Assembly (NCBI RefSeq): GCF_009939005.1
Contig: NZ_JAACJS010000015.1
Coordinates: 746,325-810,324 of the forward strand
Direction of reading: 5' to 3'
Length of the DNA stretch: 64,000 nt
DNA from: Sediminibacterium roseum
GTDB lineage: Bacteria > Bacteroidota > Bacteroidia > Chitinophagales > Chitinophagaceae
Under the pieces are notes generated by a model. That model saw only the letters and a program-made list of their open reading frames with translations, did no database searches and was not told the origin of the DNA. Each line of letters opens with the position of its first letter. Positions within the stretch are counted from its first letter, which is position 1. Position numbers and translations under genes: made by a program. Below are positions 35,600-44,277 of the stretch, in pieces.

Positions 35600-35884
35600 T
35601 TAGTCTTCCACTTCTTCGGTGGTGGTGGTTCTGCGAACATTGCCACCCCTGTCTGTTGTGGTTGTAGTAACCCTTGACCTTCTTGAGCTTCCGCTCAGCA
35701 AAAGGATCAGCAGGAGAAGTACAACTGCACCGGCAACCCAGAGCCAGTTCTGGCTGAACCAGGAGCCTACTTCTTCTCCTTTGATCTCGGCTTTTACATC
35801 CTGCGCCCATAAAAGGTTGAGGGATGCCACTAACAGAAATGCTACTGCGAATAGCTTATGTTTCATGTTCAATACTGTTTTCAT
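35600..35884 (-). CDS. Small exported/membrane protein with Thr-rich basic tail
   Basis: A 94-residue protein: hydrophobic signal or anchor (about 8-26, HKLFAVAFLLVASLNLLWA, possible cleavage before QDVKAE), a short loop, a second membrane helix (about 46-63, LWVAGAVVLLLLILLL), and a tail with clustered Arg and Thr (RRSRVTTTTTDRGGNVRRTTTTEEVED). An inner ATG at 35866 (MKHKLF) is an alternative start that suits the signal peptide. I recognise no family. Upstream lie two palindrome-like elements. Confidence 0.55.
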   Translation of the reverse strand: MKTVLNMKHKLFAVAFLLVASLNLLWAQDVKAEIKGEEVGSWFSQNWLWVAGAVVLLLLILLLSGSSRRSRVTTTTTDRGGNVRRTTTTEEVED

Positions 35885-35970
35885 AAAAAATGTTTTGATA
35901 ACAGTATTTAAATAATCGTGCCGTGGGGAGGAAAAGGCCTTAGCAGGCTTTCGTTTTGTGGTTCACCACT

Positions 35971-36027
35971 CCAACCGTTTTTAAACGTTGGGGAAGTCTT
36001 TATCAAACGTTTAAACGGAATTTGATA
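35971..36027. promoter_or_regulatory. Pair of TTTAAACG palindrome-like elements
   Basis: An imperfect palindrome (CCAACCGTTTTTAAACGTTGG, given here only as position 35971-35991) and the perfect CGTTTAAACG (36008-36017) lie within 40 bp, the latter inside TATCAAA...TTTGATA arms (36001-36027). They sit 87-143 bp upstream of the minus-strand gene at 35884 and downstream of the smc terminator. This suggests tandem operators; a regulator is not identified. Confidence 0.4.
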
Positions 36028-36054
36028 TCCGCATGGCATTTTCCATAGGCGCAC

Positions 36055-36080
36055 AAAAAAGCCCGTTCAGCAGAACGGGC
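36055..36080 (-). terminator. Terminator of smc
   Basis: On the minus strand GCCCGTTC-TGCT-GAACGGGC is a perfect 8-bp stem followed by six Ts, 23 bp after the smc stop codon. Confidence 0.85.
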
Positions 36081-36102
36081 CTGTTATTCATGGTTGGGTA
36101 GT

Positions 36103-39100
36103 TTAATTGGCAAGGCTCCTGAAATCCACCGGAACCAGTTTACTTACGCCGGGCTCCTGCATGGTTACACCGTAGATCACATCAACCGCGCTCATGGTTT
36201 GCTTATTGTGTGTTACGATGATGAACTGCGAGTTGTCACTGAATTTCTTGATCATTTGTGTGAACTTACCAACGTTCGCATCATCCAGCGGCGCATCAAC
36301 CTCATCGAGGATACAGAATGGCGCCGGTTTGATGAGGTAGATCGAGAACAGCAAGGCGGTTGCCGTTAATGTCTTCTCTCCTCCACTCAGCTGTGTGATA
36401 GAAGATGGGCGTTTACCTTTTGGTTTGGCTATGATCTCGATCCCTGTTTCCGCAAGGTTCTCGGGGTTCACAAGTATCATATCGGCCGTATCCTCTTCTG
36501 TAAACAATGCCTTGAACACTTTCTGGAAATTCTCACGCACCTGGTTAAATGTGTCGAGAAACTGCTGGTTCGCGGTTGCTTCCACTTCCTGGATGGTTTG
36601 CAACAGGCTTTCTTTTGCGGATACAAGGTCATTTTTCTGTTCGAGAATGAACTCGTACCGCTTCTTCATTTCCATGTATGCTTCAATTGCAGTAGGGTTC
36701 ACTTCGCCCATATTGTCCAAACGCTTGCGCATCCTGTCTGAACTGTTCTGCAATTCTTCGAGTGTTGTATCGGTTGTTCTTTCCTGGTCAAGGATCTCGT
36801 CAAGTTCTACTTTGAATTCAACGCTCAGCCTTTCCTTCATTCCCGCGAGCTGGAGTTTCAACTCGTTCAGCTTGTCTTTGATCTCTGTTACGAGATGATC
36901 GATCATCTCCTTGCTCTTCACTTTCAAACGAAGCTCACTTTCTTTCTCCTGCAATGCATTGCGGAGATTGTAATAGGCCTGGTCGGCCTCGTTGAGTTTC
37001 TTTTCTTCCTCGTCTTTCCTGCGCAACATCTCCAGCAACAGTTCTTCCGAACCTACCAGCGCTTTCTCGCTTTCTTCAATGTTGGCGGATGCTTCAGACA
37101 ACTGGGTGGTGTTGTTGCCGATCTGCGCATGCAGGTCGTTCAATTGGTTTTCCTTGAACACCAACTCCTGTTTCAGGGTGGTGATCTTGCTCTGTTGCCT
37201 TGTTAGCTGCAGGTTTGTTTCGTTGTATTGAACGGAAGCAAGGTTGTATTCGTGCTCCGACGATTGGTAATCCTGCTCCACCGTTTTCAATTCCTCAGCT
37301 GTTGTCTGCAATTGCCCGTTCAGGCTATGGAATTCTTCGCGTGTGGTTGCGATCGCTTCGTGTTCTGCTTCGAGGCGTTGCTCCAGGTCCTCGAGTCTCT
37401 GCAACCCGTTCTGTTGTGCGGCCTGTAAATTCTCGATCCTGTTTTTTGCAGCAAACACCTGGTTGGTAAGCTGGTTGATCTCGTTCTCGGTTTGTTTGAT
37501 CACGTTCTCTTTCAACTGGTCGTTGAACGCGATCACTTCGTTGTGCTTCGCCTGTATATCTGATTTCAGCAGGTTAACGATCGCCTCCTGGTCCGAGATC
37601 TCTTCCGATAATTTCTCAAGGTTTTTCGCACGGCCGATCTTCTTTCCTTCAAACAAACCAACGCTTCCGCCGGTGAGCGTGTATTTCCCTTTTACGTATT
37701 TACCGTGTTTCTCCAATACCACTGCGCCATTGCTGTTGGCGATCGCTTCGTCGTTCTCTGCGATGTAAACGTTTGCCAGCAGGTACTCGGCAAGTTTGCG
37801 GTATTGCTCATCCACTTCAATCACATCCATCGCTTTGATGGTATCGTTCGGCTGGTGCGTTTCAACCCGGTTGTCTGCAAACTTCTCTAGCATGAAGAAA
37901 TTCGCTTTTCCTTTTTTATTGGCATCCAGCAGGTGAACGGCCTGCAAACCTTCCTCCAGGTTATTTACAACATAATAGTTGAGGTAAGGTTCCAGTACAT
38001 TTTCAACAGCAGTGCGGTATTCTTCTTTTACGTAGATGATGTCTGACAAGATCGGCGCCGCATGGTTCCACTCCGGGTTTTTGTGCAGGAACTTGATGCT
38101 CTCGGGGTATCCTTCCATCGAATCGATCAAACTCTTCAACAAATTGTATTCGTTGCGTTTTGAATCGAGTTTGCGGTTCTCTTCGTTCAGTTCGTTTCTC
38201 AAAACCTCGAGCTGTGCCTGGGTTTCAAATATCTGCTCCTTTGTTTTTTCCTGGTGCTCCTGCAATTGCTGCAGGTCTATGCGTTTTGCCTCGAGCGTGG
38301 TTTCTTTTTCTTCGAGCTCGATGGTTAACTGCTGCAGTTGCGACTCGCGGTTTTGTTTCTCATCGTTCAATTGCGCCTGCGCCCTTTGCAGGTTCAGGAT
38401 AGAAGTATCTGCTACCGCCACTTTTTTCTCCGCATCAAACTGGCTGCGCTGGATCTGCTGGTAACGGTTGCGCAAAGAATCGAGGCCGCTTCTTTTTTCA
38501 TCGAAGCTGCGGCGTTTTTCTTCTACCTCCAGTTTGGTAGATTCCACCTTATCCTGCAGCTCCAGTAAATTCGATTCTTCCTCGCCAACCTGTATCTGCG
38601 TGTACTCAATTGAATCGCCGATGGTTTTTAATTGCCCTTCTGCCTTCTCCAGGAATTCTTTCAGACTTCCTTCTTTCTCCTTGAGGTAATGCAATTTCTG
38701 CGTAGCAAGGTTTTTTTCGTTTTCCCTGGTACGCAATTCCTGCAGGTATTCGTTGAACTCGTGCTGCATGCTTTGGAGCGCGCGTTCTTTTTCAACAAAC
38801 CCTACTTTCTCCTGTTCAATCGCAGCTTCGTCTGTTGCGATCTCCGCTTCGAGCCGGATCTTTTTATCGGACTCGGCATCCTGCTGTTCGTTCAATTCCT
38901 TATAAGTGATGTTGAAACCTTCAAGCGAAGCTTTCGCAAGCTCGATCGCAACTTCCTTGTATTCTTTTTTGATCTCGTAAAACTTCTCTGCTTTTTTTGC
39001 CTGGTTCTCGAGCGTTTTTAACTGGTTATTGATCTCGAACAACAGGTCCTCAATGCGTGCAAGATCCTGCTCGGTTGCATCGAGTTTGTTTTTCGCTTCC

Positions 39101-39624
39101 TTCTTTCTTGTTTTGTAAATGGTGATGCCGGCGGCCTGTTCCAACATCCTCCGGCGGCTGTTTTCCTTGTCTTTGATGATGTCATCCACCATACCCAGTT
39201 CAATGATGGCGTAGCTGTCTGTGCTCACACCCGTATCGAGAAACAGGTTGTGAATGTCTTTCAAACGGCAGGTAACATCATTAAGGCGGTATTCGCTCTC
39301 ACCGTTCTTGTAAAAACGGCGCGTAACGGTAACGGTATTGAATTCTGTAGGCAACAGGTTCTTTGTATTCTCAAAAGTGAGGCTCACTTCGGCCAGGCCG
39401 CTTGCGCTGCGGGTCTTGCTCCCGTTAAAAACAAGCGCTTCGAGGTTCTCACTGCGCAGGGCAGAGATTTTCTGCTCCCCGATCACCCAGCGGATGGAAT
39501 CGATGATGTTACTTTTACCACAACCGTTCGGCCCGATGATCCCTGTAATACCTTCGTCAAAACTGACAACGGTCTTATCAGCAAAACTTTTAAATCCTTT
39601 GATCTCTAATGACTTTAATCTCAC
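36103..39624 (-). CDS. smc: Chromosome segregation ATPase SMC
   Basis: Condensin core subunit that loops and segregates DNA. The 1173 residues start at GTG 39624 (RLKSLEIKGFKSFADKT). Walker A is GPNGCGKSNIIDSIRW, near residue 32. Long coiled coils (about 170-500 and 680-1020) flank the hinge (about 520-660), and the C-terminal head carries the ABC signature LSGGEKTLTATALL and Walker B FCILDEVDAPLDD. Length and plan are standard. scpA and scpB are not in the window. It is monocistronic with a clear terminator. Confidence 0.97.
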   Translation of the reverse strand: MRLKSLEIKGFKSFADKTVVSFDEGITGIIGPNGCGKSNIIDSIRWVIGEQKISALRSENLEALVFNGSKTRSASGLAEVSLTFENTKNLLPTEFNTVTVTRRFYKNGESEYRLNDVTCRLKDIHNLFLDTGVSTDSYAIIELGMVDDIIKDKENSRRRMLEQAAGITIYKTRKKEAKNKLDATEQDLARIEDLLFEINNQLKTLENQAKKAEKFYEIKKEYKEVAIELAKASLEGFNITYKELNEQQDAESDKKIRLEAEIATDEAAIEQEKVGFVEKERALQSMQHEFNEYLQELRTRENEKNLATQKLHYLKEKEGSLKEFLEKAEGQLKTIGDSIEYTQIQVGEEESNLLELQDKVESTKLEVEEKRRSFDEKRSGLDSLRNRYQQIQRSQFDAEKKVAVADTSILNLQRAQAQLNDEKQNRESQLQQLTIELEEKETTLEAKRIDLQQLQEHQEKTKEQIFETQAQLEVLRNELNEENRKLDSKRNEYNLLKSLIDSMEGYPESIKFLHKNPEWNHAAPILSDIIYVKEEYRTAVENVLEPYLNYYVVNNLEEGLQAVHLLDANKKGKANFFMLEKFADNRVETHQPNDTIKAMDVIEVDEQYRKLAEYLLANVYIAENDEAIANSNGAVVLEKHGKYVKGKYTLTGGSVGLFEGKKIGRAKNLEKLSEEISDQEAIVNLLKSDIQAKHNEVIAFNDQLKENVIKQTENEINQLTNQVFAAKNRIENLQAAQQNGLQRLEDLEQRLEAEHEAIATTREEFHSLNGQLQTTAEELKTVEQDYQSSEHEYNLASVQYNETNLQLTRQQSKITTLKQELVFKENQLNDLHAQIGNNTTQLSEASANIEESEKALVGSEELLLEMLRRKDEEEKKLNEADQAYYNLRNALQEKESELRLKVKSKEMIDHLVTEIKDKLNELKLQLAGMKERLSVEFKVELDEILDQERTTDTTLEELQNSSDRMRKRLDNMGEVNPTAIEAYMEMKKRYEFILEQKNDLVSAKESLLQTIQEVEATANQQFLDTFNQVRENFQKVFKALFTEEDTADMILVNPENLAETGIEIIAKPKGKRPSSITQLSGGEKTLTATALLFSIYLIKPAPFCILDEVDAPLDDANVGKFTQMIKKFSDNSQFIIVTHNKQTMSAVDVIYGVTMQEPGVSKLVPVDFRSLAN

Positions 39625-39777
39625 GTCTATCCTTTTTAAGTACCTGCGAACTTACAGTAAATGGGATACAAAATCAGAAGAGAAAAAAAGGCTGTGTATA
39701 AGAGGTGGGTAATTATGAGGTATCTATTGTAAATGACTGATATTCAATACAAGAACGCGTATTGCCAGGAATCTGTG

Positions 39778-39866
39778 TTGCCACGGATTTCACGGATTTT
39801 CACAGAGAAAAAAGGGATGGTATTTGTGGCGGCAAACTCTGTGAAAATCCGTGAAATCCGTGGCAA
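39778..39866. repeat. Perfect 30-bp inverted repeat, likely a dispersed mobile repeat
   Basis: Arms 39778-39807 and 39837-39866 are perfect reverse complements over 30 bp with a 29-nt spacer. The left arm reads TTGCCACGGATTTCACGGAT then TTTCACAGAG. A poly-A stretch of nine follows. It lacks a downstream T run on either strand, so it is not a terminator. Its first two thirds match a diverged copy at 35241. It sits 51 bp before the first glycosyltransferase start. Confidence 0.8.
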
Positions 39867-39917
39867 AAAAAAACGAACAATGGCCTGTGGGTTTATATTT
39901 GTTTCAAAGCCCTTCCT

Positions 39918-41003
39918 TTGCCCACGATTATTTTCACGGTAACCAACGATCTCAACTACGACCAGCGCATGCACCGCATCGCCGGTTCATTGTCCGCTGC
40001 CGGATACCGGGTATTGCTGGTGGGCCGCCACAGAAAAGGGAGCCTTCCGCTTGTTGAAAAAAGTTTCTCCCAAAAAAGGCTGCGCTGTGTTTTCTCCGCG
40101 GGACTCCTTTTTTATGCGGAGTTCAACCTAAGGCTTTTCTTCTTTTTGCTGTTCCGCAAAGCGGATGTTGTTTGCGCGATCGATCTAGACACCATACTTC
40201 CCGTCTATTTTACAACGCTCATCAAAAACCAAAAAAGGGTATACGATGCACATGAGTTGTTTACCGAACAGAAAGAGGTTCTTACGCGGAGGTTGATCCA
40301 TGCCATATGGCTGGCCATTGAACGTTTCGCGGTGCCGCGGTTCAGGAACGGATACACGGTCAACAATTTTATTGCCGGAGAACTGACGCGCCGGTATGGC
40401 GTTGGGTATGCGGTTGTGAGAAACCTGCCGCGGTTAAGTGTTCTTCCTGTTATCAAAGAGAAAAAAGAAAAATGGATCCTCTACCAGGGCTCGGTAAACG
40501 AGGGCCGTTGTTTCGAAACCCTGATCCCTGCGATGAAAGATGTTGATGCCAAACTGGTTGTTTGCGGCGAAGGCAACTTTTTTGAACAGGCGCGCGCACT
40601 TACTAAAAAGCTGGGCCTTGAACAAAAGATCGAGTTCAGGGGTTATGTACTGCCGGGCGACCTGGCCAAACTCACCCCAACTGCGCACATCGGCCTTACG
40701 CTTTTTGAACAGGAGGGCATGAACCAGTACCAATCGCTCGCCAACCGTTTTTTTGATTACACAATGGCAGGTGTGCCCCAGGTTTGCGTTAATTACCCTG
40801 AGTATGCCGCAATCAACGATCAGTACCACATCATGTACCCGGTAAACAGCACAGACCCGGATACGCTTGCCCGTGCAATGAACAATTTGATGGCCGATGA
40901 TGTTTTTTATGAAGAACTCAGGCTCAACTGCCTCAAAGCAAGGACCATTCTTAACTGGGAAACGGAAGAAAAAAAATTGCTCGGATTTTATAAGTTACTG
41001 TAA
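39918..41003 (+). CDS. Glycosyltransferase, GT4-like (GT-B fold)
   Basis: Transfers a sugar from an activated donor, probably for LPS or exopolysaccharide. The 361-residue frame uses TTG at 39918 (PTIIFTVTNDLNYDQRMHRIAGSL), a typical GT4 start, with no in-frame ATG upstream because the inverted repeat lies there. Donor-side motifs are WILYQGSVNEGRCFETLI, LVVCGEGNFFEQA and GMNQYQSLANRFFDYTMAGVPQV. The next glycosyltransferase starts on the last base of this stop codon (overlap TAATG), so the two are translationally coupled. Confidence 0.82.
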   Translation: MPTIIFTVTNDLNYDQRMHRIAGSLSAAGYRVLLVGRHRKGSLPLVEKSFSQKRLRCVFSAGLLFYAEFNLRLFFFLLFRKADVVCAIDLDTILPVYFTTLIKNQKRVYDAHELFTEQKEVLTRRLIHAIWLAIERFAVPRFRNGYTVNNFIAGELTRRYGVGYAVVRNLPRLSVLPVIKEKKEKWILYQGSVNEGRCFETLIPAMKDVDAKLVVCGEGNFFEQARALTKKLGLEQKIEFRGYVLPGDLAKLTPTAHIGLTLFEQEGMNQYQSLANRFFDYTMAGVPQVCVNYPEYAAINDQYHIMYPVNSTDPDTLARAMNNLMADDVFYEELRLNCLKARTILNWETEEKKLLGFYKLL

Positions 41004-42124
41004 TGGAGAAGCACCTGCATATCATCTCGTTCAACGTACCCTTTCCCGCCGATTACGGCGGCGCGGTGGATGTTTTTTATAAGATCAAAGCACTCGCCGA
41101 GAACGGGGTTAACATCCATCTCCATTGTTTCGATTATGGCCGTGGTGAACAACCCAAGCTGGAGCAATACTGCCAGGAAGTGCATTACTACGAAAGATTT
41201 ACCGGGCACAAAGGCATTTCCAATACATTACCTTATATCGTTGCCAGCAGGAAGAATGAAGCGCTTTTGCACAAGCTGCTCAAAGACGATCACCCTGTTT
41301 TAATGGAAGGTGTTCATTGTACCTGCCCTTTGCTCGATAAACGTTTCGACGACCGCAAATGTTTTGTGCGTTTGCACAACGTGGAGCATACCTATTACTA
41401 TGATCTTCGCTGCTCCACATCCTCTCCCCTTAAAAAATTATATTTCTGGATGGAAAGCAGGCTGCTCAGGTCGTACGAAAGAAAGATCGCCCCAAGGGCA
41501 GCATTCATGGGCATTACAGCAGATGATGTTGCGATCTATCAAACAGAACTTGGTTGTAAGAATATTTCTTTGCTGCCTGTTTTTATTCCCGACTGGCAGG
41601 TACAATGCCCTGAGGGAATGGGCTCTTATTGTCTTTACCATGGCGATCTCAGTGTAGATGCGAATGAAAAGGCCGCCTTATGGCTGATCGATAAAATATT
41701 CAGTCAACTGCATGTACCCTTCGTGATCGCCGGTAAAAACCCCTCAGAAAAATTATATGCTGCTGCGCACGAGAACGGGCATACCTGCATCGTTGCCAAT
41801 CCATCGGAAAAAGAGATCCAGGATATGATCGCCAAGGCGCATATCAATGTATTGCCGTCGTATACAACAACCGGTATCAAAATAAAATTACTGAATGCCC
41901 TCTTCAATGGCCGGCACTGCGTGGTAAACGATGCTACGGTGATGGGCAGCGGGTTGGAAAGTGCATGTCATACCGGAACCACGCCACATGCATTCAGAGA
42001 CATTATCGCCCAATTGTATCACCAGCCATTCACAGGTGATGAGATCGAACTGAGGAAAAAGTTGTTGAATGATGCATTTGACAACCAAAAAGGCGCGGAA
42101 ATGATCATCAGCAAAATATGGTGA
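41003..42124 (+). CDS. Glycosyltransferase, GT4-like
   Basis: A second cytoplasmic glycosyltransferase, 373 residues, starting LHIISFNVPFPADYGGAVDVFYK, the usual N-terminal nucleotide-fold strand with a glycine-rich loop. C-terminal motifs include YHGDLSVDANEKAALWLI, FVIAGKNPSEKL and INVLPSYTTTGIKIKLLNALFNGRHCVVN, which match donor-binding regions of GT4 enzymes. It shares one base with the previous gene. Acceptor and donor sugars are unknown. It converges on ftsE with 1 bp between stops. Confidence 0.82.
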   Translation: MEKHLHIISFNVPFPADYGGAVDVFYKIKALAENGVNIHLHCFDYGRGEQPKLEQYCQEVHYYERFTGHKGISNTLPYIVASRKNEALLHKLLKDDHPVLMEGVHCTCPLLDKRFDDRKCFVRLHNVEHTYYYDLRCSTSSPLKKLYFWMESRLLRSYERKIAPRAAFMGITADDVAIYQTELGCKNISLLPVFIPDWQVQCPEGMGSYCLYHGDLSVDANEKAALWLIDKIFSQLHVPFVIAGKNPSEKLYAAAHENGHTCIVANPSEKEIQDMIAKAHINVLPSYTTTGIKIKLLNALFNGRHCVVNDATVMGSGLESACHTGTTPHAFRDIIAQLYHQPFTGDEIELRKKLLNDAFDNQKGAEMIISKIW

Positions 42125-42125
42125 C

Positions 42126-42812
42126 CTACGCGGGAACTGCTGCACTATCGATTACCCTTCCACCTTCGGTTTTCAGCATGCGGGAAGGATAGCGGTTGAT
42201 CACAATAAAATCGTGTGTGGCCATCAACACCGTGGTTCCATAATCTTTTGCGATCTGGATCAGCAACTGCATGATCTCGTCGCTTGTTTCGGGATCAAGG
42301 TTACCGGTTGGCTCATCGGCCAATATCAATTTGGGAGAATTTAAAAGTGCCCGGGCTATATCCACGCGTTGTTGTTCACCACCACTCATTTCAAAAGGCA
42401 TTTTGAAACCCTTGCTGCGAAGGCCCACTTTATCCAGCACATCATTGATCTTTTCTTCGATCAGACGCTCATCCTGCCAACCCGTTGCCTTCAGTACAAA
42501 ACGAAGGTTCTCATGCACGTTCCGGTCTGTAAGCAACTGGAAATCCTGGAACACAACACCCAGGTTCCGGCGGAGAAACGGTACTTTCTTCCAGTCCATC
42601 GTACGCAAATCAAACCCCACAACAGAACCCTCTCCTTCTGTAAGCGTAAGCTCACCATACAATGTTTTGAGCAGGGAGCTTTTGCCCGTTCCTGTTTTAC
42701 CTACGAGGTAAACAAATTCGCCTTTGTTCACAGTAAAATTCACATCGCGCAATACGATGTTACCGCCCTGGTAAATATTGGCCCTTTGGATGGATACAAC
42801 GGTGTCTGACAT
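42126..42812 (-). CDS. ftsE: Cell division ATP-binding protein FtsE
   Basis: ABC ATPase that with FtsX couples septal wall hydrolysis to division. The 228 residues show Walker A (VGKTGTGKSSLLKTLYG), Q-loop (LGVVFQDFQLL), signature FEMSGGEQQRVDIARALL and Walker B LILADEPTGNLDPE. ARLR/DRNVHENLRF-like FtsE positions are recognisable. ftsX is not adjacent, as in many Bacteroidota where it lies elsewhere. A LolD/MacB-type ATPase is the alternative, but the N-terminus (VVSIQRANIYQGGNIVLRDVNF) reads like FtsE. Confidence 0.85.
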   Translation of the reverse strand: MSDTVVSIQRANIYQGGNIVLRDVNFTVNKGEFVYLVGKTGTGKSSLLKTLYGELTLTEGEGSVVGFDLRTMDWKKVPFLRRNLGVVFQDFQLLTDRNVHENLRFVLKATGWQDERLIEEKINDVLDKVGLRSKGFKMPFEMSGGEQQRVDIARALLNSPKLILADEPTGNLDPETSDEIMQLLIQIAKDYGTTVLMATHDFIVINRYPSRMLKTEGGRVIDSAAVPA

Positions 42813-42943
42813 GGCTGTAATTTACTATTTATGATGAAATATGAGTGTTAAAAGTCGCGGATCCCGGTGGCCGGTCTTTTATCTTTTTGCCGGATTGTTC
42901 CTTACAAAAGGCCACTGGTCAACGGCCTTTTACCACGCTTTTG

Positions 42944-44113
42944 CTAATACACGATCTCCCCGAACGCTCCCTTCAGCACCAACACCGATCTCTCTGCTTC
43001 TTCCACGCGGCCCACGATCTTTGCTTCGATGTTGAATGGCTTTGCGGCATCGATCATCTTTTGTGCAGCGGCTTCGCTGGTGAATATTTCGAGGCGGTGC
43101 CCCATGTTGAAAACCTGGTACATCTCGCGGAGGTCGGCACCGGAATTTTCCCGGATCAGTTGGAAGATCGGTGGTATGGTAAAGAGATCGTCCTTTATGA
43201 TCTTAAGCGGCCTGGGCAGGTATTTCATACACTTGGTTTGCCCGCCACCACTGCAGTGGATCAACCCGTTGATGTCATTGAAATATTCATCGAGCAATAC
43301 TTTCAGCAATGGTGCATAGGTACGGGTGGGCGACAACAGCAATTTTCCCGCGCTGATCTTTTCCCCGTTGATATCGATCTCATCGGTCATTTTGCTTTTC
43401 CCGATGTATACCACCTCATTGCTTAATTTAGGTTCAAATGTTTCGGGGTATTTTTCTGCGTAATATTTATCGAGCACATCGTGCCGCGCACTGGTAAGGC
43501 CATTGCTGCCCAGCCCGCTGTTGTATTCTGTTTCGTAGGATGCCAGGCCGGAGCTCGCAAAACCAACGATCACATCGCCCGCTGCGATCTTGTCGTTGGT
43601 GATGAGCTTGTTCTTGGGCCAGCGCGAGGTCATGGTACCGTTTACTGCGATCGTGCGTACCACATCTCCCACATCTGCCGTTTCCCCGCCGAGGTAGTGG
43701 ATGTTCACGCCAAAACCTTTCAGCCGGTCGAAAAATTCCTGTGTTCCGTTGATCACCGCCTGGAGCACTTCGCCGGTGATCAGCAATTTGTTCCGGTCGA
43801 TGGTGGATGAAAAAAGAAAATGATCGGTAACACCCACGCAAAGCAGGTCGTCGAGGTTCATTGCCACCGCATCCTGGGCAATGCCTTTCCAAACGTTTAC
43901 ATCGCCGGTTTCTTTCCAGTAGAGATAGGCCAGTATGCTTTTGGTGCCGGCGCCGTCTGCGTGCATAATATTGACCCAATCCGGATCGCCGCACAAAAGA
44001 TCAGCATAAATTTTACAGAAAGCATTCGGGTACAGGCCCTGGTCAAGCTTCTGAATAGCCGCATGAACCTCTTCTTTCTGGGCAGAAACACCGCGTTGTG
44101 CGTATAATGACAT
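42944..44113 (-). CDS. purM: Phosphoribosylformylglycinamidine cyclo-ligase (AIR synthase)
   Basis: Closes the imidazole ring to AIR in purine synthesis, using ATP. The 389-residue protein is of the longer Bacteroidota PurM type. HADGAGTKSILAYLYWKETGD and GIAQDAVAMNLDDLLCVGV form the ATP/Mg site (the Asp-rich loop), HYLGGETADVGDVVRTIAVNG and IVGFASSGLASYETEYNSG are the next conserved loops, and IHCSGGGQTKCMKYLP the later one. It stands alone next to ftsE on the same strand, with a 131-bp gap. Confidence 0.92.
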   Translation of the reverse strand: MSLYAQRGVSAQKEEVHAAIQKLDQGLYPNAFCKIYADLLCGDPDWVNIMHADGAGTKSILAYLYWKETGDVNVWKGIAQDAVAMNLDDLLCVGVTDHFLFSSTIDRNKLLITGEVLQAVINGTQEFFDRLKGFGVNIHYLGGETADVGDVVRTIAVNGTMTSRWPKNKLITNDKIAAGDVIVGFASSGLASYETEYNSGLGSNGLTSARHDVLDKYYAEKYPETFEPKLSNEVVYIGKSKMTDEIDINGEKISAGKLLLSPTRTYAPLLKVLLDEYFNDINGLIHCSGGGQTKCMKYLPRPLKIIKDDLFTIPPIFQLIRENSGADLREMYQVFNMGHRLEIFTSEAAAQKMIDAAKPFNIEAKIVGRVEEAERSVLVLKGAFGEIVY

Positions 44114-44261
44114 TTGGAACGTTGAGATTTGAGATTGCTGAATTTTTGAATCCGGGCAAAGGTAATGAAAGCAGGTGTTAGCCGTTGGGTTTTGGCCGTT
44201 AGTTTTCGAGTTTACCCAGCCAAAAAAACGGCCCGGTGCCAGCCACTAATACCTAATAGCT

Positions 44262-44269
44262 TACTTTTG
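44262..44269 (+). promoter_or_regulatory. -7 element of ribF
   Basis: TACTTTTG is an exact TAnnTTTG match ending 8 bp before the ATG at 44278, again implying a very short leader. No -33 TTTG is seen in the GC-rich stretch upstream. Confidence 0.45.
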
Positions 44270-44277
44270 CCCCTAAT

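Noticed and set aside
39733..40057. Short frames in the 39778 inverted repeat
   Set aside because: They translate the repeat and the start of the glycosyltransferase out of frame; typical spurious calls over such repeats.
44160..44215. Short direct repeat (GCCGTT...GTTTT twice) before ribF
   Set aside because: Only two imperfect 12-13 bp units; too little to call a repeat array.
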